NCBI GenBank assembly: GCA_963632935.1 | Contig: CAVGWA010000017.1 | Coordinates: 1 to 30,010, forward strand | DNA length: 30,010 nt | Direction of reading: 5' to 3' | DNA from: Coprosoma sp963632935 | Lineage (GTDB): Bacteria > Bacillota_I > Bacilli_A > RF39 > UBA660 | Part shown: one piece after another, positions 22,677-30,010 of the stretch | Layout of the letters: each line of letters starts with the position of its first letter | Numbering within the stretch: the stretch's first letter is position 1 | Position numbers and translations under genes: made by a program | Notes under the pieces: model-generated | Databases searched by the model: none | What the model was told of the DNA's origin: nothing | What the model saw: the letters and a program-made list of their open reading frames with translations, nothing else

Positions 22677-23999
22677 ATGGCGATATTTAAAAGAAAAAGT
22701 AGAGATAAACCAAGCATAGAAAATAGAACCCCAGGTAGTTCTTATGCATTTTATTTAGGTAGTTCAAGTGCAGGTAAATCAGTAAATGAAAGAAGTGCTA
22801 TGCAAATGACAGCTGTGTACTCTTGTGTTCGTATTTTAGCTGAAGCAGTAGCAGGATTACCTCTTCATTTTTATAAATATGCAGAAAATGGATCTAAAGT
22901 AAAAGCAATAGATAACCCTCTCTACCATTTACTTCATGATGAACCTAACCCTGAGATGTCTTCATTTGTTTTTAGAGAAACTTTAATGACGCACCTTCTT
23001 TTATGGGGGAATGCTTATGCTCAAATTATTAGAAATGGTAAAGGTGAGGTCATTGCTTTATATCCTTTAATGCCAAATAAGATGCAGGTAGATAGAGATG
23101 AAAATGGCGTGATTTATTACATTTATCAAAGAAGTACAGATGAAGCAAAAACTATGGAAGGCACAACGGTTTATTTAAGGAAAGAAGATATCCTCCATAT
23201 ACCAGGACTTGGCTTTGATGGATTAGTTGGCTATTCTCCAATTGCGATGGCTAAAAATGCGATAGGTCTTGCAATTGCTACTGAAGAATATGGTGCTAAA
23301 TTCTTTGCAAATGGTGCTGCTCCTAGTGGGGTTTTAGAGCATCCAGGAACTATTAAAGATCCTTCTAGACTCCGAGAAAATTGGAACTCTACATTTGGAG
23401 GTTCTAGTAATTCTGGTAAGGTTGCGGTTTTAGAAGAAGGAATGAAGTATACACCAATTTCGATATCTCCTGAACAAGCACAATTCCTTGAGACTAGAAA
23501 GTTCCAAATTAATGAAATAGCGAGGATATTTAGAGTCCCACCTCATATGGTTGGTGACCTTGAAAAATCTTCATTTAGTAACATTGAACAGCAATCACTA
23601 GAGTTCGTTAAGTACACACTTGATCCGTGGGTTATTAGATGGGAACAATCACTTGCTAGATGCTTATTAAAACCAGAAGAAAAGAAACAATATTTTTTCA
23701 AGTTTAATGTAGAAGGCTTACTTCGTGGTGATTATCAATCAAGAATGAGTGGTTATGCTACTGCAAGACAAAATGGATGGATGAGCGCTAATGATATAAG
23801 AGAACTTGAGAACCTAGACAAATTATCAAAAGAAGAAGGTGGTGATTTGTATTTAATTAATGGCAATATGCTCCCTTTAGGAAATGCTGGAGCTTATGCA
23901 GATATAGATAAAGAAAAGGAGGAAACAAAAGATGAGGAAATTTTGGAATTGGATAAAAGTTCAAGACAGCGAAGTAGAAGAAAGAATACTAGAACTTAA
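22677..23999 (+). CDS. Portal protein, HK97 type
   Basis: 440 residues. Signatures: AMQMTAVYSCVRILAEAVAG near 40, PLYHLLHDEPN, TLMTHLLLWGNAYAQIIR, ILHIPGLGFDGLVGYSPIAM, and ARIFRVPPHMVGDLEKSSFS with EQQSLEFVKYTLDPWVIRWE, the standard HK97-portal pattern. The dodecameric ring is the DNA gate and docking site for terminase. The C-terminus is charged and basic (DKSSRQRSRRKNTRT). AGGAGG lies 7 bases before ATG. The last 68 bp overlap the protease gene in another frame, which suggests translational coupling. Confidence 0.94.
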   Translation: MAIFKRKSRDKPSIENRTPGSSYAFYLGSSSAGKSVNERSAMQMTAVYSCVRILAEAVAGLPLHFYKYAENGSKVKAIDNPLYHLLHDEPNPEMSSFVFRETLMTHLLLWGNAYAQIIRNGKGEVIALYPLMPNKMQVDRDENGVIYYIYQRSTDEAKTMEGTTVYLRKEDILHIPGLGFDGLVGYSPIAMAKNAIGLAIATEEYGAKFFANGAAPSGVLEHPGTIKDPSRLRENWNSTFGGSSNSGKVAVLEEGMKYTPISISPEQAQFLETRKFQINEIARIFRVPPHMVGDLEKSSFSNIEQQSLEFVKYTLDPWVIRWEQSLARCLLKPEEKKQYFFKFNVEGLLRGDYQSRMSGYATARQNGWMSANDIRELENLDKLSKEEGGDLYLINGNMLPLGNAGAYADIDKEKEETKDEEILELDKSSRQRSRRKNTRT

Positions 24000-24639
24000 T
24001 GGCACAATTGCAGAAGAGTCGTGGTTTGATGACGATATTACTCCACGAATGTTTAAAGAAGAATTGATGAGTAGTTCAGGTCCAATCACTATTTGGATTA
24101 ACTCGCCAGGTGGAGATTGTATTGCTGCAAGTCAAATTTATTCAATGTTAATGGATTATAAGAATGAAGTAACCGTTAAAGTTGATGGAATTGCAGCGAG
24201 TGCAGCATCGGTAATTGCTATGGCAGGAAGTAAAGTCTTACTTGCTCCAACCGCATTACTTATGATTCATAATCCATCAATGACTGCTTTTGGTGATCAT
24301 CGAGATATGGCTAAAGCGATTGAATTATTAGATGAAGTTAAAGAGTCAATTATTAATGCCTATGAAATCAAAACTGGTCAATCAAGAACTGTCCTATCTC
24401 ACTTAATGGATGATGAAACTTGGATGAACGCAAGAAAAGCAATTGAACTAGGATTTGCTGATGGTATTTTAGAAGATTCAAAGAAAATGGATACTTCTAT
24501 GGCTTATGCATTTGCTAGTCGAGAGTTTGAAAGAAAGCTCTTAAATAAGATGAGAAACGACGAACCTGAAAACTTAAACTCAGGACGTAACGTAAAAATG
24601 CTCAAAGATGAGTTATTTAAAATTAAGAAATTTATGTAG
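23932..24639 (+). CDS. Prohead maturation protease, ClpP type (S14)
   Basis: 235 residues with the Clp fold: PITIWINSPGGDCIAASQIY, catalytic Ser in DGIAASAASVIAMAGS, catalytic His in LLMIHNPS; an Asp around DDETWMNARKAIELGFAD completes the usual set. It cleaves the N-terminal scaffold part of the capsid protein during head maturation. The start lies inside the portal gene, with GGAGGAAA 7 bases before ATG. The residues after about 190 are a basic linker that may target capsid proteins. Order portal, protease, capsid is standard. Confidence 0.92.
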   Translation: MRKFWNWIKVQDSEVEERILELNGTIAEESWFDDDITPRMFKEELMSSSGPITIWINSPGGDCIAASQIYSMLMDYKNEVTVKVDGIAASAASVIAMAGSKVLLAPTALLMIHNPSMTAFGDHRDMAKAIELLDEVKESIINAYEIKTGQSRTVLSHLMDDETWMNARKAIELGFADGILEDSKKMDTSMAYAFASREFERKLLNKMRNDEPENLNSGRNVKMLKDELFKIKKFM

Positions 24640-24652
24640 GAGGAAAATAAAC

Positions 24653-25855
24653 ATGAATATTATTGAATTAAGAGAAAAACGTGCAAATCTATGGAAGGCA
24701 ATGGAGTCTTTTTTAGATACACAAAGAAATGAAAAAGGAGTATTAAGTGCTGAAGATGATGCTAGATACTCACAAATGGAAAAGGACCTCGAATCCTTAA
24801 CCAATGAAATTAAGCGTATGGAAAGAAAGGATATGATTGAAGCTGAACTTAATAAGCCAGTTAGTGCACCTATTACTTCTAAACCAATGACAATGGATGA
24901 AGAAGAAAAGAAAGGTAGAGCATCAAATGCTTATAAAAAATCTTTCTGGAAGGCAATGAGAAATAAAGTAAATCACCCTGAAATTATGAATTCACTTCAA
25001 GAAGGTACCGATAGTGAAGGTGGTTATTTAGTTCCTGATGAATTTGAAAGAACTCTTGTTGAATCATTAGAAGAAGAAAATATCTTTAGAAAACTTGCTC
25101 ACATCATTACTACTTCAAGCGGTGATAGAAAAATCCCTGTTGTTGCAAGTAAAGGTAGTGCATCTTGGGTAGATGAAGAAGGACAAATTGGTGAAAGTGA
25201 TGATTCATTTGCTCAAGTTTCTATTGGTGCTTATAAGCTTGGAACTTTAATCAAGGTATCTAATGAATTATTAAATGACTCAGTATTTGACCTTGAAAGT
25301 TATATCTCTAAAGAGTTTGCTAGAAGAATTGGAACTAAAGAAGAAGATGCATTCTTTAATGGTAATGGTACTGGTAAGCCTGTTGGTATTTTTAATGCTA
25401 CAGGTGGAGCTGAAACAGGGGTAACTGCTGCAAGTGCAACTGCCATTACTGCTGATGAAATTATCGAACTTTTCTATTCCTTAAGAGCACCTTATAGAAA
25501 AAATGCTGTATGGGTTATGAATGATGCAACAGTTAAGACAATTAGAAAACTTAAAGATTCAACTGGTAACTATTTATGGCAACCTGCTCTAACTGCTGGA
25601 ACACCTGACACTTTACTTGGTAGACCTGTTTATACATCAAGTTATGTTCCAACAATTGCTGCAGGAAAGAAAACTATAGCATTTGGTGATTTTAGTTATT
25701 ATTGGATTGCTGATAGACAAGGTAGAACATTTAAAAAATTATCTGAACTCTATGCAGCAACAGATCAAACCGGTTTTGTTGGTACTCAAAGAGTCGATGG
25801 TAAATTAATCTTACCTGAAGCAATTAAAGTACTCGTTCAAAAAAGCGGTTCTTAA
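24653..25855 (+). CDS. Major capsid protein, HK97 gp5 family
   Basis: 400 residues from ATG 24653, chosen for the AGGAGG 9 bases upstream; an earlier in-frame start at 24608 lies inside the protease gene. Residues 1-95 are a Glu/Lys-rich coiled coil (the delta-domain scaffold, probably removed by the protease). The capsid fold follows: SEGGYLVPDEFERTLVESLE near 120, RKIPVV, SWVDEEGQIGESDDSFAQVS, GTLIKVSNELLNDS, and DTLLGRPVYTSSYVP near the end. It forms the icosahedral shell. The cleavage point is likely between MTMDEEEKKGRAS and SLQEGTDSEGG. Confidence 0.94.
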   Translation: MNIIELREKRANLWKAMESFLDTQRNEKGVLSAEDDARYSQMEKDLESLTNEIKRMERKDMIEAELNKPVSAPITSKPMTMDEEEKKGRASNAYKKSFWKAMRNKVNHPEIMNSLQEGTDSEGGYLVPDEFERTLVESLEEENIFRKLAHIITTSSGDRKIPVVASKGSASWVDEEGQIGESDDSFAQVSIGAYKLGTLIKVSNELLNDSVFDLESYISKEFARRIGTKEEDAFFNGNGTGKPVGIFNATGGAETGVTAASATAITADEIIELFYSLRAPYRKNAVWVMNDATVKTIRKLKDSTGNYLWQPALTAGTPDTLLGRPVYTSSYVPTIAAGKKTIAFGDFSYYWIADRQGRTFKKLSELYAATDQTGFVGTQRVDGKLILPEAIKVLVQKSGS

Positions 25856-25878
25856 TTTGAAAGTAGGAGGTGGTAGCA

Positions 25879-26196
25879 GTGGTTGCTAATGAATTATTAG
25901 AAAAGGTGAAGAAAAATTTAATCATAACATTCAACGACGATGATAGTCTCATTCTTAGTTTTATTACTGCTGCCATTTCTTATGCAGAAAGTTATCAACA
26001 TTTAGATGATGGCTATTATTTGACTAACCCAATGAGCCTAACTACCGAGAGAGCAGTCATTATGCTTTCAAGTCATTTTTATGAGAGTAGGGATGGCTCA
26101 ACGGGTGGTTTCTTTGCAGATAATACAAATGCATCTAATCAAACTTGGATAACTGTAAATAATCTTTTAAGACTAGATAGAAATTGGAAGGTGTAA
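25879..26196 (+). CDS. Head-tail connector protein (gp6-like)
   Basis: 105 residues from GTG 25879, 8 bases after AGGAGG; an earlier GTG at 25870 overlaps the ribosome site. The pattern ELLEKVKKNLIITFNDDDSL, FITAAISYAESYQHL and RAVIMLSSHFYESRDG is that of DNA-packaging/connector proteins that form a ring under the portal. It follows the capsid gene by 23 bp, the usual place. Two helical blocks and a central loop are predicted; no enzymatic motif is present. Confidence 0.8.
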   Translation: MVANELLEKVKKNLIITFNDDDSLILSFITAAISYAESYQHLDDGYYLTNPMSLTTERAVIMLSSHFYESRDGSTGGFFADNTNASNQTWITVNNLLRLDRNWKV

Positions 26197-26200
26197 AAAT

Positions 26201-26533
26201 ATGGGACTAGGAAGAATGGATCACTTTATTCAAATTGTAGAGACGACTTCTAATATCGATAGTGAGGGCTTTAACACGCCAACTGTAAAGGTTTTAGGAG
26301 AAGCTCGAGCATATAGAGAAGGGAGACACGGAAGCAAGAAATGGGCTAATTATGCCTCTTTTAGTGAAGCAACTGAACTTTACCAATTTAGAAAAATACC
26401 TAATTTAAAAATAACTACAAAACATTTACTTTATGAAGGTGATGAGCATTTTGAAATTACTTCAATTGAAGACGTCAAAGGTCGAGGAATGTATGTAGAA
26501 GTTTTATGTAAGGAGGTTAAACCAAGTGGCTAA
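26201..26533 (+). CDS. Head closure / head-tail adaptor protein
   Basis: 110 residues, mainly beta: MGLGRMDHFIQIVETTSNID, TVKVLGEARAYREGRHGSKK, HLLYEGDEHFEITSIEDVKG. This resembles the SPP1 gp16-type head-closure family (short barrel). It sits second among the connector genes and starts 4 bp after the previous stop. It overlaps the next gene by 8 bp. It would close the capsid after packaging and give a platform for the tail. Confidence 0.8.
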   Translation: MGLGRMDHFIQIVETTSNIDSEGFNTPTVKVLGEARAYREGRHGSKKWANYASFSEATELYQFRKIPNLKITTKHLLYEGDEHFEITSIEDVKGRGMYVEVLCKEVKPSG

Positions 26534-26957
26534 TATTAAAATTAAAATGCCTGAAGAATTCTTAAATAAAATAACTAATTTAGGAACTCGAACAGATGAA
26601 GTATTAAGTAAGGTTTTAGCTGCAGGAGCAGAGATTGTAGAAAAAGAAGTAGAGACTAATCTTAAAGGAGTTATTGGAAAAGACACTAAATACCCTAGCA
26701 AGTCTACTGGTCAGTTAGTTTCGTCATTAGGAACAAGTGCTGCTAGGCAAGATAGAAATGGGGTAATTAATGTGAAGGTAGGTTTTGCAGAAAATAGAAA
26801 TGATGGAGTTAAAAATGCAATGTTAGCAAATATTCTTGAGTATGGTAAAAGCAATCAAAAGGCTAAACCATTTTTAAAACCTGCTCAAAGTAAATCAAAG
26901 AAAGCATGCATTGAAGCAATGTCACAAAAATTAGATGAGGAGGTAGGCAAGTTATGA
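26526..26957 (+). CDS. HK97 gp10-like tail/neck protein
   Basis: 143 residues, GTG start with AAGGAGG 9 bases upstream. The family signature is at the C-terminus: MLANILEYGKSNQKAKPFLK followed by PAQSKSKKACIEAM, and the N-terminus has the usual helix (NLGTRTDEVLSKVLAAGAEI). It belongs to the tail-completion group of HK97-type phages. The stop overlaps the next start by 4 bp (ATGA). Confidence 0.85.
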   Translation: MANIKIKMPEEFLNKITNLGTRTDEVLSKVLAAGAEIVEKEVETNLKGVIGKDTKYPSKSTGQLVSSLGTSAARQDRNGVINVKVGFAENRNDGVKNAMLANILEYGKSNQKAKPFLKPAQSKSKKACIEAMSQKLDEEVGKL

Positions 26958-27298
26958 GTTTACTAGCTGAGTTAAAATCAATTGCTGAGTCCTTATCTAT
27001 ACCTGCCGAGACTTCAATTTTTAAGTCATTTGCTCCTGATAGATATATTGTTTTTACTCCACTTTTAGATTCTTTTGAACTCTTTAGTGATGATAAACCT
27101 GGCGTAGATATTGAAGAAGTTAGAATCTCATATTTTGATAAAGGTAACTATCTAGAAGGTAAAAGAAAAATAGAGAAAGCATTAATAACTGCGGATATTA
27201 CGATAACCGACCGTAGATATTTAGGTCATGAAGATGATACAGGTTATCACCATTACGCCATTGATGTGGCAAAGATAAATAACGAGGAGGAATTATAA
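26954..27298 (+). CDS. Tail completion / terminator-like protein
   Basis: 114 residues with alternating strands and helices: LAELKSIAESLSIPAETSIF, RYIVFTPLLDSFELFSDDKP, VRISYFDKGNYLEGKRKIEK, and HHYAIDVAKINNEEEL. This pattern and position, between the gp10-like protein and the major tail protein, fit the tail terminator/completion family of siphophages. The identification rests largely on order, so the exact role is less sure. Overlaps the previous gene by 4 bp. Confidence 0.7.
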   Translation: MSLLAELKSIAESLSIPAETSIFKSFAPDRYIVFTPLLDSFELFSDDKPGVDIEEVRISYFDKGNYLEGKRKIEKALITADITITDRRYLGHEDDTGYHHYAIDVAKINNEEEL

Positions 27299-27300
27299 TT

Positions 27301-27903
27301 ATGGCAACAATTGGCCTTGATAAATTATATTATTCAAAAATTACTGAAGGAGATACAGGGGAAGAAACCTATGCTACTCCGGTTCAACTTGCTAAAGCGA
27401 TAGAAGCTGATATTGCTATTGAACTTTTAGAAGCAATTTTATATGCAGATGATGGTGCCGATACTACTATTAAGGAATTTAAAAGTGGTACTTTAACTCT
27501 TGGAATTGATGATATTGGTGTAGAAGCTGCTCAAGATTTAACCGGAGCAACTCTTGATACTAATGGGGTTTTAGTTTCTACTGGAGAAGATGAACCATCA
27601 CCTGTTGCTATTGGATTTAGAGCAAAAACTGCTAAAGGTAAATATAGATACTTTTGGCTTTATAGAGTTAAATTTGGCATTCCTGGAGCAACTTTAAAAA
27701 CTAGAGGGGACTCTATTGAATTCTCTACTCCATCCATTGAAGGGACAATTACTAGAAGAAATAAATTAGATGGAGCAAATAAGCACCCTTGGAAAGTTGA
27801 AGTAACTGAGGGGAATGTAGGTGTTAAAGAAGATACTATTTCTAAATGGTTCACTAGTGTTTATGAGCCAAGTTATGAAGCAACAAGTGGAGGAAGTGAA
27901 TAA
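27301..27903 (+). CDS. Major tail protein (phi13-type)
   Basis: 200 residues, beta-rich: ATIGLDKLYYSKITEGDTGE start, AKAIEADIAIELLEAILYAD, a GTLTLGIDDIGVEA strand pair, FRAKTAKGKYRYFWLYRVKF, and EGTITRRNKLDGANKHPWKV. This is the phi13/gpV-like tube subunit that stacks in hexamers around the tape measure protein. It follows the previous stop by 2 bp, with AGGAGG 7 bases before ATG. The Ser/Gly end (EATSGGSE) is typical. Overlaps the chaperone gene by one base (TAATG). Confidence 0.88.
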   Translation: MATIGLDKLYYSKITEGDTGEETYATPVQLAKAIEADIAIELLEAILYADDGADTTIKEFKSGTLTLGIDDIGVEAAQDLTGATLDTNGVLVSTGEDEPSPVAIGFRAKTAKGKYRYFWLYRVKFGIPGATLKTRGDSIEFSTPSIEGTITRRNKLDGANKHPWKVEVTEGNVGVKEDTISKWFTSVYEPSYEATSGGSE

Positions 27904-28274
27904 TGGCAAATGAAAGAGGTGCAGTAATTAAAATTGGAAATGAAGAATATGAGCTCATTTTAACTACTAAAGCAACAAAGGAAATCTCTAAAAGATATGG
28001 TGGACTTTCTAATCTTGGAGATAAGTTAGCAAAATCTCAGAACTTTGAACTTGCTCTTGATGAGATTATTTGGCTCATTACTGTTCTTGCTAATCAGTCA
28101 ATCCTTATTTATAACCTTGAAAATCCTGATAAAAAAGAATTATTAAGTGAAGATAAGGTAGAACTATTAACTAGTCCATATGATTTAGCAGGTTATAAGG
28201 ATGCAATTACTGAAGCACTTTATAAAGGAACAAAAAGAGAAGTACAAAGCGAAGAAAACACAAAAAACATATAA
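27903..28274 (+). CDS. Tail assembly chaperone, short form (gpG-like)
   Basis: 123 residues (MANERGAVIKIGNEEYELIL, then TTKATKEISKRYGGLSNLGD), the usual tail-chaperone N-terminal part found between major tail protein and tape measure. It binds the tape measure protein and guides tube assembly. It terminates at TAA 28272-28274, just after a slippery heptamer, and is expected to be the main product, with a minority of ribosomes shifting to make the longer form. Confidence 0.82.
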   Translation: MANERGAVIKIGNEEYELILTTKATKEISKRYGGLSNLGDKLAKSQNFELALDEIIWLITVLANQSILIYNLENPDKKELLSEDKVELLTSPYDLAGYKDAITEALYKGTKREVQSEENTKNI

Positions 28275-28483
28275 AGGCAGTAAGTAGCAAAGTCAGTGAT
28301 GATGAGTTATTTGCTCGCCTTATTTTTTATGGAGTCACACTACTTAATCGAAGTGAAAAAGAAGTATGGCTTATGCCTCTTGGTCATTTACTTGATCAAT
28401 GGGAAATTTATAAACAATTTAATGGAATTACTAAACCTAAAGTTGAAAAGACAATAGATGATGTGATTCCTTTTGGCATTTAA
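27903..28483 (+). CDS. Tail assembly chaperone, frameshifted long form (gpGT-like)
   Basis: Frame 0 runs to 28268, then a -1 shift at A AAA AAC joins codon CAT at 28268-28270 and continues to TAA 28481-28483, giving about 193 residues. The added 71 residues (HIKAVSSKVSDDELFARLIF, then YGVTLLNRSEKEVWLMPLGH) form a good open frame without its own start codon or ribosome site, and resemble the second chaperone domain of lambda-like gpGT proteins. It ends 13 bp before the tape measure start. Confidence 0.8.
28262..28268 (+). other. Programmed -1 ribosomal frameshift site (A AAA AAC)
   Basis: The heptamer A AAA AAC lies in the phase required for -1 slippage (codons ACA AAA AAC), six bases before the frame-0 TAA (28272-28274 follows ATA). 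It has the X XXY YYZ form. It is at the place where tail chaperone genes of siphophages shift. Confidence 0.8.
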
Positions 28484-28496
28484 GGAGGTGAGAGTT

Positions 28497-30010
28497 ATGG
28501 CAGATACAATCGGTATTAAAATTGGTATTGATGGTGAAAGAGAATTTAAACAAGCTTTAAGTAATATTAATTCACAAATGAGAGTTCTTGGTTCTGAAAT
28601 GAAATTAGTAGAATCTGAATTTGACTCTCAAGATAAGTCTGTCGAGGCTCTTACTTCTAGAAATGCTGCTTTAACAAAGTCTATTGAAGGACAAAAATCT
28701 AAAATAGAAGTATTAGAAAAGGCACTTAAAAACAGTGCTAGTTCATTTGGTGAAAATGATAAAAGAACCCTTGCTTGGAAAGAAAAGTTAAATAATGCAA
28801 AAAGCGAACTTAACAAAATGGAAAAGCAAGTAGAAGAAAATAATAAAGTTTTAAATGAATCATCTAGCACCATGTCCAAGGCTCAAAAAGAAGTCAAAGA
28901 TTATGGTGATGAAGTTAAAGAAAGTGCTAGTAAAAGTGAATTAGCAAGTAAAGCATTCTCCGCACTTGGCACAACTTGTAAGGCAGTAGGAATAACTCTT
29001 GCAGCCCTTACTACCGCCATTAGTGCAGCAGCAATAGGAGCAGGTAAGGCATTAATTAATATGAGTAAAGAGGGTGCAACTTATGCTGATAATGTTTTAA
29101 CTGAAAGCACCGTGACTGGCATTGCTACTGACAAACTTCAAGAATACATGTATGCTGCTGAACTTGTTGATGTTTCATTAGATACTTTAACTGGCTCAAT
29201 GGCTAAAAATATTAAGTCGATGAAAAGTGCTGCAGATGGTTCAACTACTTATGCAGAGGCGTATTCTAGACTTGGTGTAGCTGTAACAAATGCTGATGGA
29301 AGTTTAAGAGATAGTGACGAGGTGTATTGGGAACTTATCGATGCATTAGGACAAATTGAAAATGAAACTGAACGTGATGCTCTTGCTATGGAAATATTAG
29401 GTAAATCCGCTCAAGACTTAAATCCATTGATCACTGCTGGTTCTCAAAGAATGAATGAGTTAGGAGAAGAAGCAAGAAATACAGGTTATGTTTTAAGTGA
29501 TGATTTGCTCAATGTTTATGGCAATTATGATGATGCAATTCAAAGATTAAATAATGGAACCACCGCTGCAAAAAATGCTCTAGGAACTATTCTTTTACCA
29601 ATCCTTACAGAACTTTCAAATGAAGGAGTTAAACTTTTAGGTGATTTTTCTAATGCAATTCTTGAGTGTAATGGTGATTTAAATAAGTTAAATGATGTGA
29701 TAGATGAGATACTACCAGAAATACTTAATTTATTTACCAAATATGTACCTGTGATTGTTTCTTTAATAAGTACAGTCATTAAGTCAATTGGTAATGCTTT
29801 AATATCTAATTTACCTTACGTAGTTGATTCTATTACCTCGTTAGTTAATGAGTTATTAGATGCTATTATGCAGGCTTTACCTCAAATTCTAGATGTTGTA
29901 ATTAATTTTATTGGAACAATTGCTGGAGCAATAGTGCGAAACTTACCTTTATTATTAAATGCTTTTAAGGAAGTAATAACCACCTTGCTTGAGAGTGTAT
30001 CTAGTTCATC
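28497..30010 (+). CDS. Tail tape measure protein, partial (right edge)
   Basis: From ATG 28497 (AAGGAGGTG at 28482-28490) the frame is open to the window end, giving 504 complete codons. It starts MADTIGIKIGIDGEREFKQA, the usual tape-measure opening, then long helical coiled-coil segments (KSKIEVLEKALKNSASS, KSELNKMEKQVEENNKVL), a hydrophobic stretch near residues 160-190 (GITLAALTTAISAAAIGAGK), and further hydrophobic segments around 408-437 and 455-480. It sets tail length and passes DNA or membrane-channel functions at infection. Most of the gene lies beyond the window. Confidence 0.9.
   Translation, partial: MADTIGIKIGIDGEREFKQALSNINSQMRVLGSEMKLVESEFDSQDKSVEALTSRNAALTKSIEGQKSKIEVLEKALKNSASSFGENDKRTLAWKEKLNNAKSELNKMEKQVEENNKVLNESSSTMSKAQKEVKDYGDEVKESASKSELASKAFSALGTTCKAVGITLAALTTAISAAAIGAGKALINMSKEGATYADNVLTESTVTGIATDKLQEYMYAAELVDVSLDTLTGSMAKNIKSMKSAADGSTTYAEAYSRLGVAVTNADGSLRDSDEVYWELIDALGQIENETERDALAMEILGKSAQDLNPLITAGSQRMNELGEEARNTGYVLSDDLLNVYGNYDDAIQRLNNGTTAAKNALGTILLPILTELSNEGVKLLGDFSNAILECNGDLNKLNDVIDEILPEILNLFTKYVPVIVSLISTVIKSIGNALISNLPYVVDSITSLVNELLDAIMQALPQILDVVINFIGTIAGAIVRNLPLLLNAFKEVITTLLESVSSS

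Noticed and set aside
23333..23340. Third copy of TTTAGAGC, the core of the repeated promoter-like element
   Set aside because: It lies within the portal coding sequence (GVLEHPG) with no TTGATA or ATATA context, so it is a chance match.
28275..28483. Separate small gene after the short tail chaperone
   Set aside because: The frame has no start codon with a ribosome site near its beginning; the slippery heptamer in phase explains it as a frameshift extension instead.
1..30010. tRNA, rRNA, insertion sequence, integrase, att site or lysis genes
   Set aside because: I searched by eye and saw no cloverleaf, transposase motif, recombinase catalytic pattern, or holin/endolysin gene in this window; they may lie outside it.

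Overview
The window is a long stretch of a temperate tailed phage (siphovirus type with an HK97-like head), most likely a prophage, from an AT-rich Gram-positive (Bacillota-type) host. The evidence is the A+T-rich codon usage, strong AGGAGG-type ribosome sites, TTG/GTG/ATG starts, and a standard code: TGA serves as a stop (for example for the cytosine methylase and the 69-residue protein) and tryptophan is TGG, so this is not the Mycoplasma code. I cannot name the species. Almost everything is on the + strand; only a partial gene at the left edge is on the - strand. No integrase, repressor or lysis gene is in view, so both ends of the phage lie outside.

Layout. (1) 1-2680, control region: a divergent partial gene on the - strand, a large ImmA/IrrE-type metallopeptidase, then a 373-bp non-coding stretch with a terminator, two identical-core 15-bp palindromes and a structured RNA/terminator. 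(2) 2679-12803, early replication block: sigma-like regulator, two small proteins, Cas4/RecB-like DUF2800 nuclease, T7 gp2.5-like single-strand binding protein, family A DNA polymerase, a PD-(D/E)XK nuclease, a primase-helicase (VapE type), an inverted repeat with GGAAC iterons that could be the origin, a VRR-NUC nuclease, a SNF2 helicase and an ArpU/RinA-like late regulator. (3) 12804-14197, start of the late block: tandem 10-bp repeats abutting a promoter, a terminator, an HNH nuclease, a candidate cos region, a small protein and the small terminase. (4) 14252-19982, an accessory cassette inserted between the small and large terminase genes: C5-cytosine methylase, compact S-adenosylmethionine synthetase, ParB-methylase fusion, two small proteins (one DUF4314), an amidoligase, a gamma-glutamylcyclotransferase-like protein and a zinc ribbon. 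Two copies of one promoter-like element sit in this cassette. (5) 20046-30010, packaging and morphogenesis: large terminase interrupted by an intein, portal, ClpP-type prohead protease, major capsid protein, four connector/tail-completion proteins, major tail protein, tail assembly chaperones joined by a -1 frameshift, and the first 504 codons of the tape measure protein.

How it works together: the early block builds a largely self-sufficient replisome (primase, helicases, polymerase, SSB, nucleases). Its last gene is a sigma-region-4-like regulator that probably switches on the late promoter just downstream. Late transcription then runs through packaging, the modification cassette and the structural genes. 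The most notable items are the class 3-type intein in the terminase P-loop with an altered first LAGLIDADG motif, the SAM synthetase next to two methylases, the amidoligase/cyclotransferase cassette with its repeated upstream element, the iteron-bearing inverted repeat after the primase-helicase, and the A AAA AAC slippery site in the tail chaperone gene.
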